From Topomyia yanbarensis (taxonomy: Eukaryota > Arthropoda > Insecta > Diptera > Culicidae), in assembly GCF_030247195.1 (NCBI RefSeq), contig NC_080672.1, positions 350,794,413-350,858,412 of the forward strand: 64,000 bases of DNA. The letters run 5' to 3'. A program made the position numbers and the translations under genes. Of this stretch, positions 44,230 through 56,836 are shown piece after piece. Each line of letters begins with the position of its first letter. Within the stretch, counting starts at the first letter, position 1. Below the pieces are notes generated by a model. That model saw only the letters and a list, made by a program, of their open reading frames with translations. It was not told the DNA's origin and did not search any database.

Positions 44230-46965
44230 CAAACTTAAAAAAACTAAAAAAACTTTTTTTTTCTTTTTCTTGGTCGTGTACTCAAAGACTAACAAAAAAA
44301 TTACAAAGTGCACTATGCTTTATAAATCGCATCGCTTGCTTAGAGCGATCGTATACCTTTCGAAGCCACCAATTAATAGTTTCAACGTTTCCTTAATTTG
44401 CACTCATCCCATTTGGTCACCCTGAACCTGAAGTAAGCTGCACAATATTCTCGATATTTGTTTACATAAGTGCGAATTCCAACTCACGGTTCAAGCACTT
44501 TTCCTGCTTGTTAGATGACTAGAAAAAAAGCAGTCCAACGTTCTCATTATTTTTAATGATAACGGCCGTACCGGCAGGATGGCGATACGAGCTCATTCCG
44601 AGGTGGAGTCCTATTGAAGACAGGTCCTGCATAGCATTTTACTAACGGAACTGCGAAATAAACGTTGTATGTATTTTTTCTTCAACTAAAAAAAAAAGTG
44701 CCAGTGGTTTCATTATCGCTTCGCTATGGAAGCAGCAGCGGCTGGCTATTCATACAATACGCAAAAGGGCAGCCAGTCAGCCAGTTTAGTTAGTAGAATA
44801 TGGAGCAAAAAAAAACTTTCATTAAAAATCGTTCTCATTTTCGACTTTCCCAATGTGAGGAACGAATTTTTATGAACTTGTTCTCAACTTAGCAGGGATT
44901 ATGATTTAATTAAAAAGAATGGAACAGCTTTTCTCCACCTTCTAGCGCCAACAGCTCCGAACAGAAGCCATAAGCAGAGTCTGGCGGATTAGGCAAACAA
45001 GCGGATTTTTCACTGTTATGGTTTTCAATTTCGTTGGGCTAATTTTAATTTTCTACCGGCGGCTACGCGGAGTCCTCGGCCTGGTCATTTAGCCGTGCGA
45101 TTTGTTTATCTCATTGTTAGTTTAGAGGAGATGAGGAAAATTATTTCACGTGAGACTGCTTGTCTATTTTTCCGATTGGAAGCAAAATCTGTTCTGTCAG
45201 CATTCAATCTCTATTTCTCAAAAACTATGGTATTTTGAAAATAAAACCGGGTTTCGTTTCGTTTTGACAGGCTTTGAATGAATAGAACAGATGAACTGCC
45301 GCTCAATTTCATCAGAAGCTGTTTACCCGGTTCACTGCCGAGCACTCGTGTTTGGATGTTGTATTTTCAATTTACAAATCAAATACAGAGCCTTGATTCT
45401 ACAGTCCCTTTGTGCCACGTTGATCTTTTGGTCCAACAAACCTCGCAGTCGACAATCATCGTACAGAACACTTCATCCAAATATTTGCCAAAATTTAAAA
45501 AAAAAATCCACCGAGATGGTCTATGTTTAATAATATTTAGTGGATTTTCGGCTTTCACGGTCTAGAAATTAGAACGGCTGTTGTATACTGTATAATATTA
45601 TGAAATTCTATACGAATTATATTAATTCTCACAAGCAGGCATATTTTATATGGAGAACGTTAGCTTTTTTCATTTTGAACCATTCAGACTGATTGCTTCA
45701 CATACACGTGGTTTTCCCTCAGCATGAGCTAACTGTCAAATCACAATACCAACATCAGTCTTTCCTTGAAAATTTTCATTTAACTACATGTTCACTAAAT
45801 CCGTGTCGATGCCCATTCTACACCCACCGTTTGAGTACTCATTGCAAACCCGGCAGAGTTCATCCCGTCAAGCTATCGGCGTTAAATTTTTAATTAACAG
45901 CTTCAATTAAAAAAAACCTCCGTCCGTTGCTCTTGAGAGGAAACAGAAGGGACGCGAAAAATCGATTTTCCCGACACCGTCTTCGCCACTGCCGACATCG
46001 CCGCCACAATCCTTTCGTTTGTTGGTCTCTGTCGGTCGATACCTACTACTGGTGTCCGCTGCTGGTAGAAAGTATTTTTATTCCCATCAGCCGAATTGGT
46101 GTACCCTTTTAGCCGAGAAAGGAAAACTTTTGCTCGTCCTCAGTTTTATAAATATTTGTTTCCACTCCGTCGGTTTCTGTCCACGAGTTTTGTTCATTCG
46201 AAAGTTAAACTACAGTCGACGCGGGTTTACGTCACTGCCAAAACTGACTGGGAAAATCGATAGGCCGGTTTCCAGTTGGGTAAGTGGCAAGGTAATTACT
46301 TTAATGTATCTTGCTATTTCTGTGGATCGTCGTTAAAAGTATTCAGATTTCGAAAAATGCGTCTTTCTGTTTGAAGAACATTGGCAACATTTTGATAATA
46401 GATTCACCAAAAGTGAAGAAAATCTTCTTTATTAACCCTCCGAAAGTTGCGCAAATGGCTCGCTGAACGAGCAGCCGATTTCACTAAATTTTCAGCGTGG
46501 CATGCACGCAGTGCACTAGTGCGAGAGACAGAAGGTTGACAACTTTGACAGAGCTTGCTTAATATAAAATGCAACAATATATTTTTCCAACGCTTCCAAA
46601 TCCGTACATTGTCAATTGGTTTTCTACGAAAACGTAATCAGATCATTGTGCGATACTTTTGGTGTTACCTAACAGCGTATTTAGCGACATGAGTTTGCTC
46701 CTATCATTTAAATGTTAGCTATCAAACTGGTTGAATGAAAGGTTTCCATTTCATAAAATAATTCACACACAAAGAAATTGACTAGATTCCACACCGGCTT
46801 TGGAAAATGTCAAAAACTTGATGGCCCATAGTCGGTGTCGGTTATTTCATGTAAGGAGCGGCTACTCGGAACAAAATTTGGTAAATTAAGTTTCTAAAGC
46901 TTTTAAAATCACTGAACTTGTTAATTCTAGTACTATGGAACCCCCATTTACGAGTCAAACCGAGG
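44230..46965. other. unassigned sequence, 2.7 kb
   Basis: No gene or repeat termini were recognised. Plus-strand frames at 45.28-45.57 and 45.69-46.34 kb overlap one another and lack similarity to proteins I know. GC is slightly higher than in the repeat-rich parts, so this could be older unique sequence. Confidence 0.35.
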
Positions 46966-46984
46966 ATTCATATTTTTTTTATTC

Positions 46985-47850
46985 ATTTCGTTTATTTGAT
47001 AGGCACAAATGCGTTAGTTTGGCGGTATTAAATTCTTTTGTTTTTACAATTTGGATATCTTAAAACTAGAAGATTACAATGTTGAAATATTTTTTTTTAC
47101 AAAAAAAAAGTTTACAGCTATCTTAAGACTAGAAATAAGATTCTATATACAAGAGAGGGCCAAAAGATTTTTTTTATGAAAAAAATTAAAACAAGGGATT
47201 AAGTTTGATATACAAGAGGGTGAGTAATAGTATTCTACAAAATATTTTACAGTTATCTTAAAACTAACAATATAGTTTAGTACACGAAAGGGGGAACAAA
47301 ACTTTATGAGAAATTTCACGGACTAGGGATACAATTCTATTTACAAGATGGAGGACAAGAGTTTCAATAAATCGTAAAAATTACAGCTATCTTAAAACTA
47401 GGAATACAAAATACAAATTTGATTTTTTTAACGAAGACTTATACTTGGTCAAGATATTCAGAGGGGGGCTTATTTCCACATCAGTGTAGCAGCAGTTGTA
47501 TCAAGGGCAGGGAGAGAAGGCGTATATGGCGACAGGGAAAGAAGAGTAAAACTTGCAACTTTCGCGCAAATGGGAGATCAGCGAAACAAATTATCGCCTT
47601 AGTCTAGTAAGTCGTCGAGTACCGGATTGGCAGATGGTATTCTTCGGACCCGCGGGGAATCCTCAAAAGTCATCGGACCTCGAGTCGCTCTCGCTTCCGT
47701 TTCCTTCTATGCAGGTGTAGTGGTAAGGGCCACGGCGGTTACATAGTGGCCTTCTGGAGCAGATCGGTTCCACAAAGCAAGAGGATATTTTTAAAAACAA
47801 GAAATAAAAGAGAGAGGCTAAATTGTGATATTTATCGTTTTTATGAAAGT
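46985..47850 (-). repeat. I-type 3' UTR with iterated CAGCTATCTTAAAACTAG units
   Basis: The sequence TTACAGCTATCTTAAAACTAG with small changes occurs near 47,050, 47,113, 47,250 and 47,383, each followed by a segment like TTCTATNTACAAGAGGG. This suggests internal duplication of a ~100-bp module in the 3' UTR, the part that a LINE reverse transcriptase must recognise. A lone copy of this 3' end is present at 6,965-7,330. Confidence 0.55.
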
Positions 47851-50800
47851 ATAAATAAGGGACATATAGGGAAGATCGCGATTTGCCAGTATATTTCGAA
47901 CTGGGACATTGGGTGGTCTACCTCGGGCCCGAAGGGAATCCTTTAACTGAGACCTGGCGTCCAAATACCCGGCGCATACCCAGACAACGTGCTCATGTCG
48001 TGATAGCCCTCGTCACAAGCGCACAGACTACTCTCCGCAAGCCCAATACGCCGCAAATGTGCATCCAAGGTGTACACGTACGAAATCTCGACCCACATTC
48101 ATCCCCCTGAACCAAAGCTTCGTTGATACCTTTGGGGTAATCGAATGTAGCCATCGTCAAAGTTCCCCATTACTCCACGAGGTTTGCCAACTGTTGAGCG
48201 TCCTCTGACGACAAATGCTATATAATTCGTTGGAGCAGATTGGTCTTTCGTTTATGTCACCATTTAATGCTCCCAGGCCTTTTCATTGCCTGGGATAGAG
48301 CAATGAGAGGGGACCCAAACAAAGGTAATCAGATAAGATTTTTCAGATAACGTACACAAGGACTCCCGTATCTTCCCCAGGAAATATGGAAATGCTTTTT
48401 GGGCTTCATCGCACGAAGAGCATCGATAGAGCTGAGGCTGTCCCAAATGATGAAGTAGTGATCTGTGGGCAGAGTGTCGATGATCCCAAGGGTGTACTGA
48501 ATTGCAGCTAAATCTGCGACGTAAACTGATGCGGGATCATTGAGCTTGAATGAAGCGGTGATAGTATTGTTGAAGATACCGAAGCCAGTGGGCCCATCGA
48601 GATTTGATCCGTCAGTGTAGAACATTTTGTCACAGTCGACTTCTCGGAATTTATTATAAAATATATTGGGGATCACTTGCGGGCGTATATGGTGCGGGAT
48701 TCCACGAATCTCTTCCTTCATGGACGTGTCGAAGAATACAGTAGAATCAGAAGTATCTAGGAAACGAACGCGGTTGGGAGTATATGAAGAAGGATTAATG
48801 CTCTGTGCCATGTAGTCGAAGTACAAGGACATAAATCGGGTTTGAGAATTAAGCTCGATGAGCCTCACGAAGTTTTCAATCACCAACGGGTTCAGAATGT
48901 CGTATCGGATGAGCAATCGATATGAGAGTTCCCAAAATCGATTTTTTAGCGGAAGAACGCCCGCCAGCACTTCGAGACTCATCGTATGGGTCGAGTGCAT
49001 GCAACCCAAGGCAATACGCAAGCAACGATACTGGATTCTCTCCAGTTTGATGAAGTGTATGTTCGCAGCGGAGCGGAGACAGAAACACCCGTACTCCATC
49101 ACGGACAATATCGTTGTTTGGTATAACCTGATCAGGTCTCCTGCGTGGGCACCCCACCATGTTCCAGTTATTGTGCGGAGAAAATTGATCCTTTGTTGGC
49201 ATTTCTGTTTCAGATACCTAATGTGACATCCCCAGGTACCTTTAGAGTCGAACCAGACCCCGAGATATTTAAATGTGAAAACCTGGTTGATCGTTGCACC
49301 CATTAATAAAAGCTGGAGTAGCGCCGGCTCACGCTTCCTAGAAAAAACAACCAACTCAGTTTTCTCCGTGAAGAACTCAATACCCAGCTGAAGAGCCCAA
49401 GCAGACAAATTGTCCAAGGTATTTTGTAATGGTCCTTGCAAGTCGGCAGCTTTGGGCCCTGTAACAGAGACCACCCCGTTGTCTGCAAGTTGTCTTAGCG
49501 TGCATGAATTGGCAAGACAATCGTCAATGTAATTCACGTAAAAATTGTAGAGCAGGGGACTTAGACATGAGCCCTGGGGAAGACCCATGTAGCTAAATCG
49601 CGATGTTGTTAAATCGCCATGCGAAAAGTGCATGTGCTTTTCAGACAACAGGTTTAGCAAAAAGTTATTTAAAATTGGCGAAAGACCATGCTGGTGCAGC
49701 TTCTCTGACAGAATGTTGATAGAAACTGAGTCAAAAGCCCCCTAGTATTCAAGAAGACTGATGCCATCTGCTCTTTGTTAGCATAGGCCATTTGAATTTC
49801 TATAGAAAGCAACGCAACGTTCGTCCCTTTGCCTTTGCGGAAGCCAAATTGTGTATCCGACAGTAAGCCATTTACTTCAACCCAATTGTTGAGGCGAAAC
49901 AAGATCATTTTCTCGAACAACTTCTGAATACAGGACAGCATTGCAATCGGTCGATACGAGTTGTGGTCGGAGGCTGGTTTTTCTGGTTTTTGAATGGCGA
50001 TGACCTTCACTTGCCTCCAGTCACGAGGGACAATATTACCCTCAAGAATCTTGTTAAATAAGTTCAACAAGCGCCTGGCAGTGTCAGGCAGATTCTTCAG
50101 CAAGTTGAATTTGATTCTGTCTAACCCTGGGGCGTTATTGTTGCATGACAAGAGGGCAAGGGAGAACTCCACCATCGAAAACGGTGTTTCGTTCGCGTTA
50201 TCGTGAGGAGACGTGGCGTGGTACGTTTTCTGTATCGGGACAGAGTACGGACAGATCTTCTCGGCGAAAGCGAATATCCAACGGTTTGAATATTCCACGT
50301 TCTCGTTGGTACTGTTTCGGTTGAGAAATACGTCGAGCCGTACCCTAAAGAGTGCTCATCGCTGTTTCTCTCGTTAACCCGTCGACGAACCGGCGCAAAT
50401 AACAGCGTTTTTTGGCTTTCATTAGACTCTTCATTCGCCTTTCTAACGATGCGTCTTCCCGAAAGCCCTTATATGCAGTAGACTTCTCCGCGTACAGCTC
50501 TGAGCCATCTTTGTCCCACCACGGGGTGGGAGACCGTCCATGGGTATTCGCGCTGGGTACTGGTTTAGTCTGAGCTTGATTCGCACTGTCGAAAATCAAG
50601 CCAGCCAAAAACCTGTACTCTTCCGCCGGAGGAAACTCTTGAGTGGATTCGATTTTAACAGATATCGCGGTCGCGTAACACTTCCAAGCGATGTTCCGTG
50701 TGAGGTCATACGAGACATTGATTGTTTCCGATGGTCTTGAACCGTTAGCAATTGAAATCACGATGGGCAAATGATCGCTACCGTGGGGATCAGGGATCAC

Positions 50801-51418
50801 CTTCCACATGCAATCTAACTGTAGCGATGTCGAGCATAGTGATAAATCCAACGCGCTTGCGCGTGCTGGTGGTGTAGGAATCCGCGTCATTTCTCCCGTG
50901 TTTAAGATGGTCATGTTGAAATTGTCGCAAAGATCTTGGATTAATGTTGATCTATTATCATCGTGAAGACAACCCCATACCGTACCGTGCGAGTTAAAGT
51001 CTCCCAGAACTAGCCGCGGTGCCGGTAAGGATTCCGTGATATTACAAAGCGTTCGGTGCCCTATCGAGGCTCTAGGAGGAATGTAGATGGAAGCAATGCA
51101 AAGGTCTTTACCTTTGATTAGAACTTGACAAGCGACAATTTCAATGCCTGGTGTCGAAGGGAGGTTAATTCGGTTGAAAAAATAGCACTTTTTGATCCCC
51201 AAAAGTACTCCTCCATAAGGGTTTTCTCGATCCAGACGGATTATATTAAAGTCGTGGAAGTTGAGATTTATATCGAAAGTTAACCAAGTTTCACATAATG
51301 CAAAAGCATCACATTTTAAACTGTTTAGTAAAAATTTGAAGGAATCGATTTTCGGGAGGATACTTCTGCAATTCCACTGTAGGACAGTGATCGAATCAGT
51401 GACCTCGATTATCGAAGG
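47850..51418 (-). pseudogene. I-type ORF2 (EN-RT-RNase H), copy 2, catalytic residues altered
   Basis: The endonuclease is intact-looking from 51,418 to 50,345: VLQWNCRSILPKIDSF, LCETWL, VLGDFNSHGTVWGC, DPHGSDHLPIVI. After a frame break, 50,298-49,669 holds the RT start (YRPIAMLSC, DTQFGFRKGKGTN); motif A reads FLNTRG with Asp changed to Asn and an adjacent frameshift. The long frame 49,660-48,329 has GLPQGSCLSPLLYNFYVN (motif B) and RQLADNGVVS, where the catalytic ADD is ADN. RNase H follows: MFYTDGSNLDGPTGFG, SVYVADLAAIQY, FIIWDSLSS, then VWVPSHCSIPGN in a shifted frame. The C-terminal CACDEGYHD motif is at about 48,010 and is frameshifted. Confidence 0.8.
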
Positions 51419-51420
51419 GG

Positions 51421-52708
51421 ATTTTTTCCGGATATTTTGAGATGCGTTAAATTTTTTTGACCGAAGTGCACAACAAAAATTATAGTTGTTTAATATATTT
51501 TTTATTATTATAATTTAACGTTACTAACAATTAACATCTTTAGAAACACTTTTATTAGTCAAAATACATCTACGTTATAACCAAATTCTTTTTTAGTCTA
51601 CAACATTAATATTTGAAAGCGGAAAATCTTATACCAACAGCATTTTATTTCACGTTTTTGTTTTCACCGAGTGATATTGCCTTTAAACAACTATGTGTCT
51701 TTTGAAAAAAGTTTACATAAAATCTGTTGTTCAATCGCATCGATGTTGGGTTTTTTTTATCACTATTGCTTCTGTTAATTGGAGGTTCTCCAAGTTCTGG
51801 TAAGATATTAGTTATTTTTGTCGAATTTCAATTAATCATCAACGATCTTTATTTCAAAATCGTCGTTACAGTTTTCCGCATGTACCTGTTGAGTCATCGA
51901 ATATTCCAGTTCCATTACTTTGGCAAACACTACAATATAATGTAAATTTTCCTATATTTTAAACGCGTTATAGAGGAATTCATTACTATAAACATGGGAT
52001 GTAAAATTGAAAATTTAACTAAAATTATGTTTTGTTCATGTCCATATTTATTTTCGTTGTATTTTTTGCGCTTATTACGACATACGCAACACATGTGATA
52101 ACCAATATAATTTTCAAATTTATCACTCCACATGGATGCCACAAAAACAAGATACGACGAACACATTTATGAATTTTTTTAACGGAATGCAAAATCCGTG
52201 TGATCGACCCCTATTTATAACATAAATCAATCGAATGGTTTTTTGAGCAAATATTGTTTATCTTGAGATAATATAGCATTTCGTCGAGTTGTCTCTATAT
52301 GGGAAACACCCAAGTGCGATTGAAACAAAAACAAACGTCGAAACGTTTTCTCACTCGCACTGATGCAAATTAAATGAGCGCGTAATTTAACGCGCGACCC
52401 GATGGCGCATGGCTGAAAAGTCGCTATGTGGATTTAAGAAAAAATTCGAAATACCTACCTCTCAGACAGAACCAACTGAAAATAAAACGTGGTGAAGTAT
52501 GTCAATTTGCGAAAAATATGTCAATGCAGGTTAAAACATGCCCACTGCACTTTTCTCATTGGCTGGCAACATCCGAGCGCGCTTGTCCGAGGTATTGAGT
52601 GACAAAAAATTAAATAACTCCAAAACAATATAATAACGCTAAAGAGCATGCAAATTACTCACAAAACATCACTTTCAATTATCCATAAAGAAAAGCATGT
52701 CTTTTTGC
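51421..52708. other. unassigned sequence
   Basis: No recognisable gene or element. A hydrophobic frame at 51,727 looks like a signal peptide but lacks an ATG (see rejected items). Confidence 0.4.
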
Positions 52709-52710
52709 TA

Positions 52711-52809
52711 TCCCTAGTAACAATTGAGGTTTTATGGCACTCTCGAAGATCTCCTTAAAACTTAGAATTCACTTATAGTGTGCTATAAAACCAGAATTGC
52801 TACTTGGGA
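52711..52809. mobile_element. 99-bp MITE with TCCC(A/T)AGTA(A/G)CAATT ends, TA target
   Basis: TCCCTAGTAACAATTGAGG at the left and the inverse of the right end (TCCCAAGTAGCAATTCTGG) form ~30-bp terminal inverted repeats that continue through GTTTTATGGCAC. TA flanks both sides (52,709-52,710 and 52,810-52,811). The terminal CCCAAGTAGCA resembles the end of the larger element at 12,249-13,110. Confidence 0.65.
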
Positions 52810-52811
52810 TA

Positions 52812-54605
52812 GTTTCAAAGATGCAAATTTTTAACCTGAGATACGCTCCTTCAAAGCGATGCGCATTAGGAGGTTGCGACGTGCGGCGTTGCCAATATGT
52901 ACGTTCTCGCGGGCTGCATCAAAGTGGGCCGTGCGTTGAAACAGCGCACTGTTACAAAATCCTCTATAACTCTCGATAGGAACAAAAATGAAAAACTGTC
53001 ATTACAGATTATTGAAGGTGAAAGATTTTCGCATAATTTGATATACGTTTTGAAAAGTTTTAGCGTGAAGAACATAAGAAAAAATACAATTGAAAATTTT
53101 AAATAGATGCAAAGTACCGTTATTCACACAATTATAAAGTAAAAATATTTTTATAAGATAGTGCAAATATCATCCCATAAGTGTGCAAAAATTCATTGAA
53201 TTATCTTCAGTAGTTTTTGAGATATAAAATTTTCAATTTTATCATGCAATAAAGTTTAAGGGTTAGTATCTAAAAGAAAAAAAGGAATTTTAATGAAATA
53301 TTTATACAAAAAGCTAATCACCATAATCCCTATACAATAAAATATACCTCATTAAGATCGGTGATTTTGCGAAAAATTCGAGGATCACTTGACATGGCTT
53401 TACTCATATTCGTTTTGTCGAAGCAGTTCATAAAATATAATGAAAGGAATGGGCTTGACAAGTGGATGAAGAAATTGTATATTTGGAACATTTTTGAAAC
53501 CCAAGATGACGCCTTCGGGTTGAGCAAAATTCACCAATCATTAAAGGATTTTTCAAATAGGCTTGACGAGTAGATGATGGAAATCGATGAGTGACGTCAG
53601 TGACGATGAGTGAATCTTTCAAATGGTTTACAATATAGCCCTGATGTCAAAATGAAAGTTACAGGAAATTTTATAGGCCTTCTGAAAAAACCTATTGTTC
53701 TTGATGGAGAAATGCCAATAACTTATGAAAATGTAATAAAACAAAATAATTGTGTTAATATAACAAAATTTAAAATCACATTTTCACTAAATCTTACGTT
53801 TTGCGAAAGACGCAGAATCTACCTTACACAGAAAAAAAATATTTTGTAATTTTAAATTTATTTCCATGCACATCTTTGGAGCATGAATATAAATGCAAAA
53901 TTAAGCTCCACCTCAAATACACACAACTTGTCGTGCTTTCTTCAACGAATTTTAATTTAATTTTACACGTAGACTGAAAATTACAGCTTCATTAAACGGG
54001 ATACCAATGCACTTTTATGTAATTTTACTTCAATATTGCTGTAAAATAAGAGACATGTAATATCACACGAACGAAAGTGTAAAATCATATGCTTTTTGAT
54101 GCTCCCATTGAGTGCATCGAATTCAACTTAATTCTCAATCAAATTTTTAATTCAAGCTATGGATGTTTACATTCGTATTGACTTACATGTCGTTAAAATT
54201 TCATTATTTTTTGTGTGTACCTATCCGACGAGTATGTTTCGATTACTTTTGGGTAAGAATCTATTGTCTTTTCGGTAACAGACCACGCAATTGCGCATTG
54301 CAGTATTAAACTCATATTCCCGCAAAGGTAGTAAACGGTGGAATGACGAATTTCGGTTGCTGTTCATGTATGTGCATCACACAGTCAAACACTTTTTCAG
54401 TATGTGTCAACGTCGGCTATATTCGCATGCAGAAAAATTCGGTCGATTTCTATGATAGTATTAGTACCGAGTCAAACCAACCGGAATTCTGGCGGATATC
54501 CAACCAGGCTTCAGGCTGGAATTTACCCCAATATTGGCAGAAACCAGCCCGAATTACGGATTTTTTACTGCGTAGGTTGGATAGCGAAAAAAAATTTTAG
54601 GCGGT
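52812..54605. other. unassigned sequence, 1.8 kb
   Basis: No supported gene. Two related segments containing GGCTTGACAAGTGGATGA (53,453) and GGCTTGACGAGTAGATGA (53,559) hint at a ~106-bp duplication, but the rest of the units does not align by eye. Confidence 0.35.
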
Positions 54606-54606
54606 T

Positions 54607-54770
54607 TCCGGATCCGGCCTAGTTGCCAGATCCGACACAGTTCCCGATCCGGACCAGTTTTCTTATCCAGACCAGTTCCCAAATCCGGACCTCCCGAATC
54701 CGGACCAGTACCTAGATCCGGACCAGTTCTCGGATCTGGACCAGTAACCGGATCCGGACCAGTACCTGGA
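54607..54770. repeat. 18-bp minisatellite (GATCCGGACCAGTwCyC)
   Basis: About nine imperfect units of roughly 18 bp built on GATCCGGACCAGTT follow one another. Related but irregular GATCC/CCGGA motifs continue to about 54,860. Because 18 is a multiple of three, the minus strand keeps an open frame with a W-S-G-S-R-Y-like repeat; I regard this as a by-product. Confidence 0.75.
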
Positions 54771-54879
54771 TCTAGCCCATCCCCTTTCTAAGCCCGGACC
54801 TGAACCAGGGTCAGACTTGGTGCTTAGATCCAGACAAATGTCTGGATCCGGATCCTCGGTTCGGACCCGTGGATACAAA

Positions 54880-55735
54880 CCATAGGTCTGGCTTCCCGTA
54901 GATGACGGGAAGGACTGTTCATGTTTTGTGCAGTCGCTATCTTGCTATTAACGTTCGTGATAGAACAGAAATTTCAATTTAACACCGGCCGAAGTACCCC
55001 ACCACTATTCCGAGTAGTTTTTTTTTCTGACTGTGCTTTGAAGGTAGCCGAGTGTGAGCCGATCTTCAAATTAGGCAATCCATGAGACGTTTCTGATCAG
55101 CTGATTATTTCTTGTTTACTTATTCTGACGTTACTCCGAGGGGTGCGACGTCCGACAATATCGTTGACTCGATCCAACATCAAACGAATCGGACTAACAA
55201 AGTTATTTGTCGGACGAGTTTTTCTGTTCGCAGGAGTAGACTTGTTGACAGAACCCACCGCTGAATTGTCAAACAAACGTCTAATGGATTGCCTAATACG
55301 GAATGTGTCGTGTAGAAAAATCGAACCTCGTCTTTATCCCCATTGTGTTTACTCCGCTTGAAGCGCAATACAATGACAAGCGAAGTGCTAAACACTTCCA
55401 GACAATCCGACGCGTTAATATTTATTGAATAAGAGTTGATGAAACATGAGTGCGACGCAGAGAAGATTTGAATGTGTTGGTATTGCCGTTTGGGGATTTT
55501 TTGTTGGGACCGTTTTAGCATGAAACGTCTTGCTATTAGAGCAATTTTTTCTTATTGCCGTAAAGGTATTACGGTCGAGTTTTGGGTGTACAGTGTCCAT
55601 AACAGCATATTTTCCCTACACCGTTTAATTTTATAGTATTGAGAAAATCGGGCTGGAAATGTTACCACGTGCGCGCATGGTAGGATTTAACCAATAACAA
55701 ATTTTTCGAATTTCAGCTTCAAATTGCACCCACAT
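54880..55735. other. unassigned sequence
   Basis: No recognised feature. Frames at 55,143-55,361 (plus) and 55,180-55,521 (minus) overlap and neither resembles a known protein. Confidence 0.35.
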
Positions 55736-56064
55736 TTTTGACGTAGGACTACGTCTTTGTTTTCGATATGGGGGTGCACTCTGCAAATTCTACAAAAATG
55801 GTATGTAACGAAAAGTGGTCCAATTTTAAACGCATATAATTCAGCCATCTCACGATAAATTTTCAAATTTTTTGCACAAATCGCCCCGAAATACTTCTAA
55901 GAATAGATTCCAATAGATAAACCCAAAGATTTTTGATATCATAGCATTAAAAAATTAAATAATATACAACCTTGTCAAAATATCGCGCATTAACACACAG
56001 AAGATAGCGCTTCCCAAGCCTTGTACGACGGATTGGTGTACCTAGCGCGCAACGCTTCTATGAA

Positions 56065-56144
56065 TGACGTCATCATCGACTATTTAAAGAACGGACTTGG
56101 CCAGACACGCTCAGTTCCCTGTTGAACGGCTGGCGAAGCAGATC
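56065..56144 (+). promoter_or_regulatory. candidate RNA polymerase II core promoter (CRE-TATA-Inr-DPE)
   Basis: In order: the palindromic CRE TGACGTCA (56,065-56,072), a TATA box TATTTAAAG (56,081-56,089), an arthropod initiator TCAGTT (56,111-56,116) placing the start at A 56,113, about 32 bp from the TATA box, and AGATC at 56,140-56,144, exactly +28 to +32, matching the DPE consensus RGWYV. All four are at canonical spacing. Downstream, ACAGCCAGTGTA and its inverse (56,162-56,203) form a 12-bp stem in the presumed leader. The transcript could belong to a host gene or to a mobile element. Confidence 0.45.
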
Positions 56145-56836
56145 ACTGCGCTGTGTTTTTTACAGCCAGTGTAGCTAAGTTAGAAGTCCGTTACACTGGC
56201 TGTGGAGGTACGCTACTCTGTGTCGTCCAACAGGCGAATGCTCCAACTGCTTCCTAAATTCCGCTGTAATGTTGCCAGTAAATTTTTGGTTTAACTAGCA
56301 CATGTATTTGCGCTTGAAATTTAGTAATGTAGTGGCAGTAATAAGCTTCCCATTTTGGTTTAAACGCAAGGACAGTTTTTAAAACAGGATTTGATTAATT
56401 AGTTTAGCTCATCTAAGCAATTTTATCAATTCTGTAATTTAAAAGGAATTTTACGGAACTTGGTGAATTTGGCCCCACTTGCAACTGGTATAATCAACCT
56501 GCACAAAGTGTTGCATAACGCAGAGCTGTTTTTTGGAACAAAATGTGTTATCATTCAACCCGTCGCTATGCAAAATCACGATATTATGACAGATGGGCTA
56601 AGCGCGGCCGTTCCTTTCAATCGGGAAAGGCCGCGTGGAATTTTGATGAAATGCGCTAATAGTGTCGTGGTGGTACTAGTTGTCTCTTTCGCTCTACCCA
56701 TCATCATCAGCGTTGACTCATTTTCAAGAGGGTGACGCGACGTCATATTCATATTAGAACTTTGCTTGTAAAAAATGAACGAAATTAATTCTAAATACGA
56801 ACGAGGAGCACTTTAGTTTACATCAAATCAGTTAAA

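Larger units (their letters stand above)
46975..51420 (-). mobile_element. I/LOA-group non-LTR retrotransposon, copy 2 (5'-truncated)
   Basis: It ends at low coordinates in a T-run (46,973-46,980), the minus-strand poly(A), and carries a long 3' UTR (46,985 to about 47,850). ORF2 occupies about 47,850-51,418. Similarity to copy 1 stops at about 51,418, just upstream of the ORF2 start, so ORF1 is missing. Truncation at the 5' end is normal for target-primed reverse transcription. I could not find an unambiguous target duplication. It appears younger than copy 1 because a 443-codon piece of ORF2 is still open. Confidence 0.75.

Noticed and set aside
51727..51786. A first exon encoding a signal peptide (FFLSLLLLLIGG) followed by GTAAGA
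   Set aside because: The frame begins at TTG with no in-frame ATG upstream, and the nearest ATGs are in other frames with early stops.
54663..54878. A WSGSRY-repeat protein on the minus strand
   Set aside because: It is generated by the 18-bp minisatellite, whose period is a multiple of three; no start context or flanking coding sequence.
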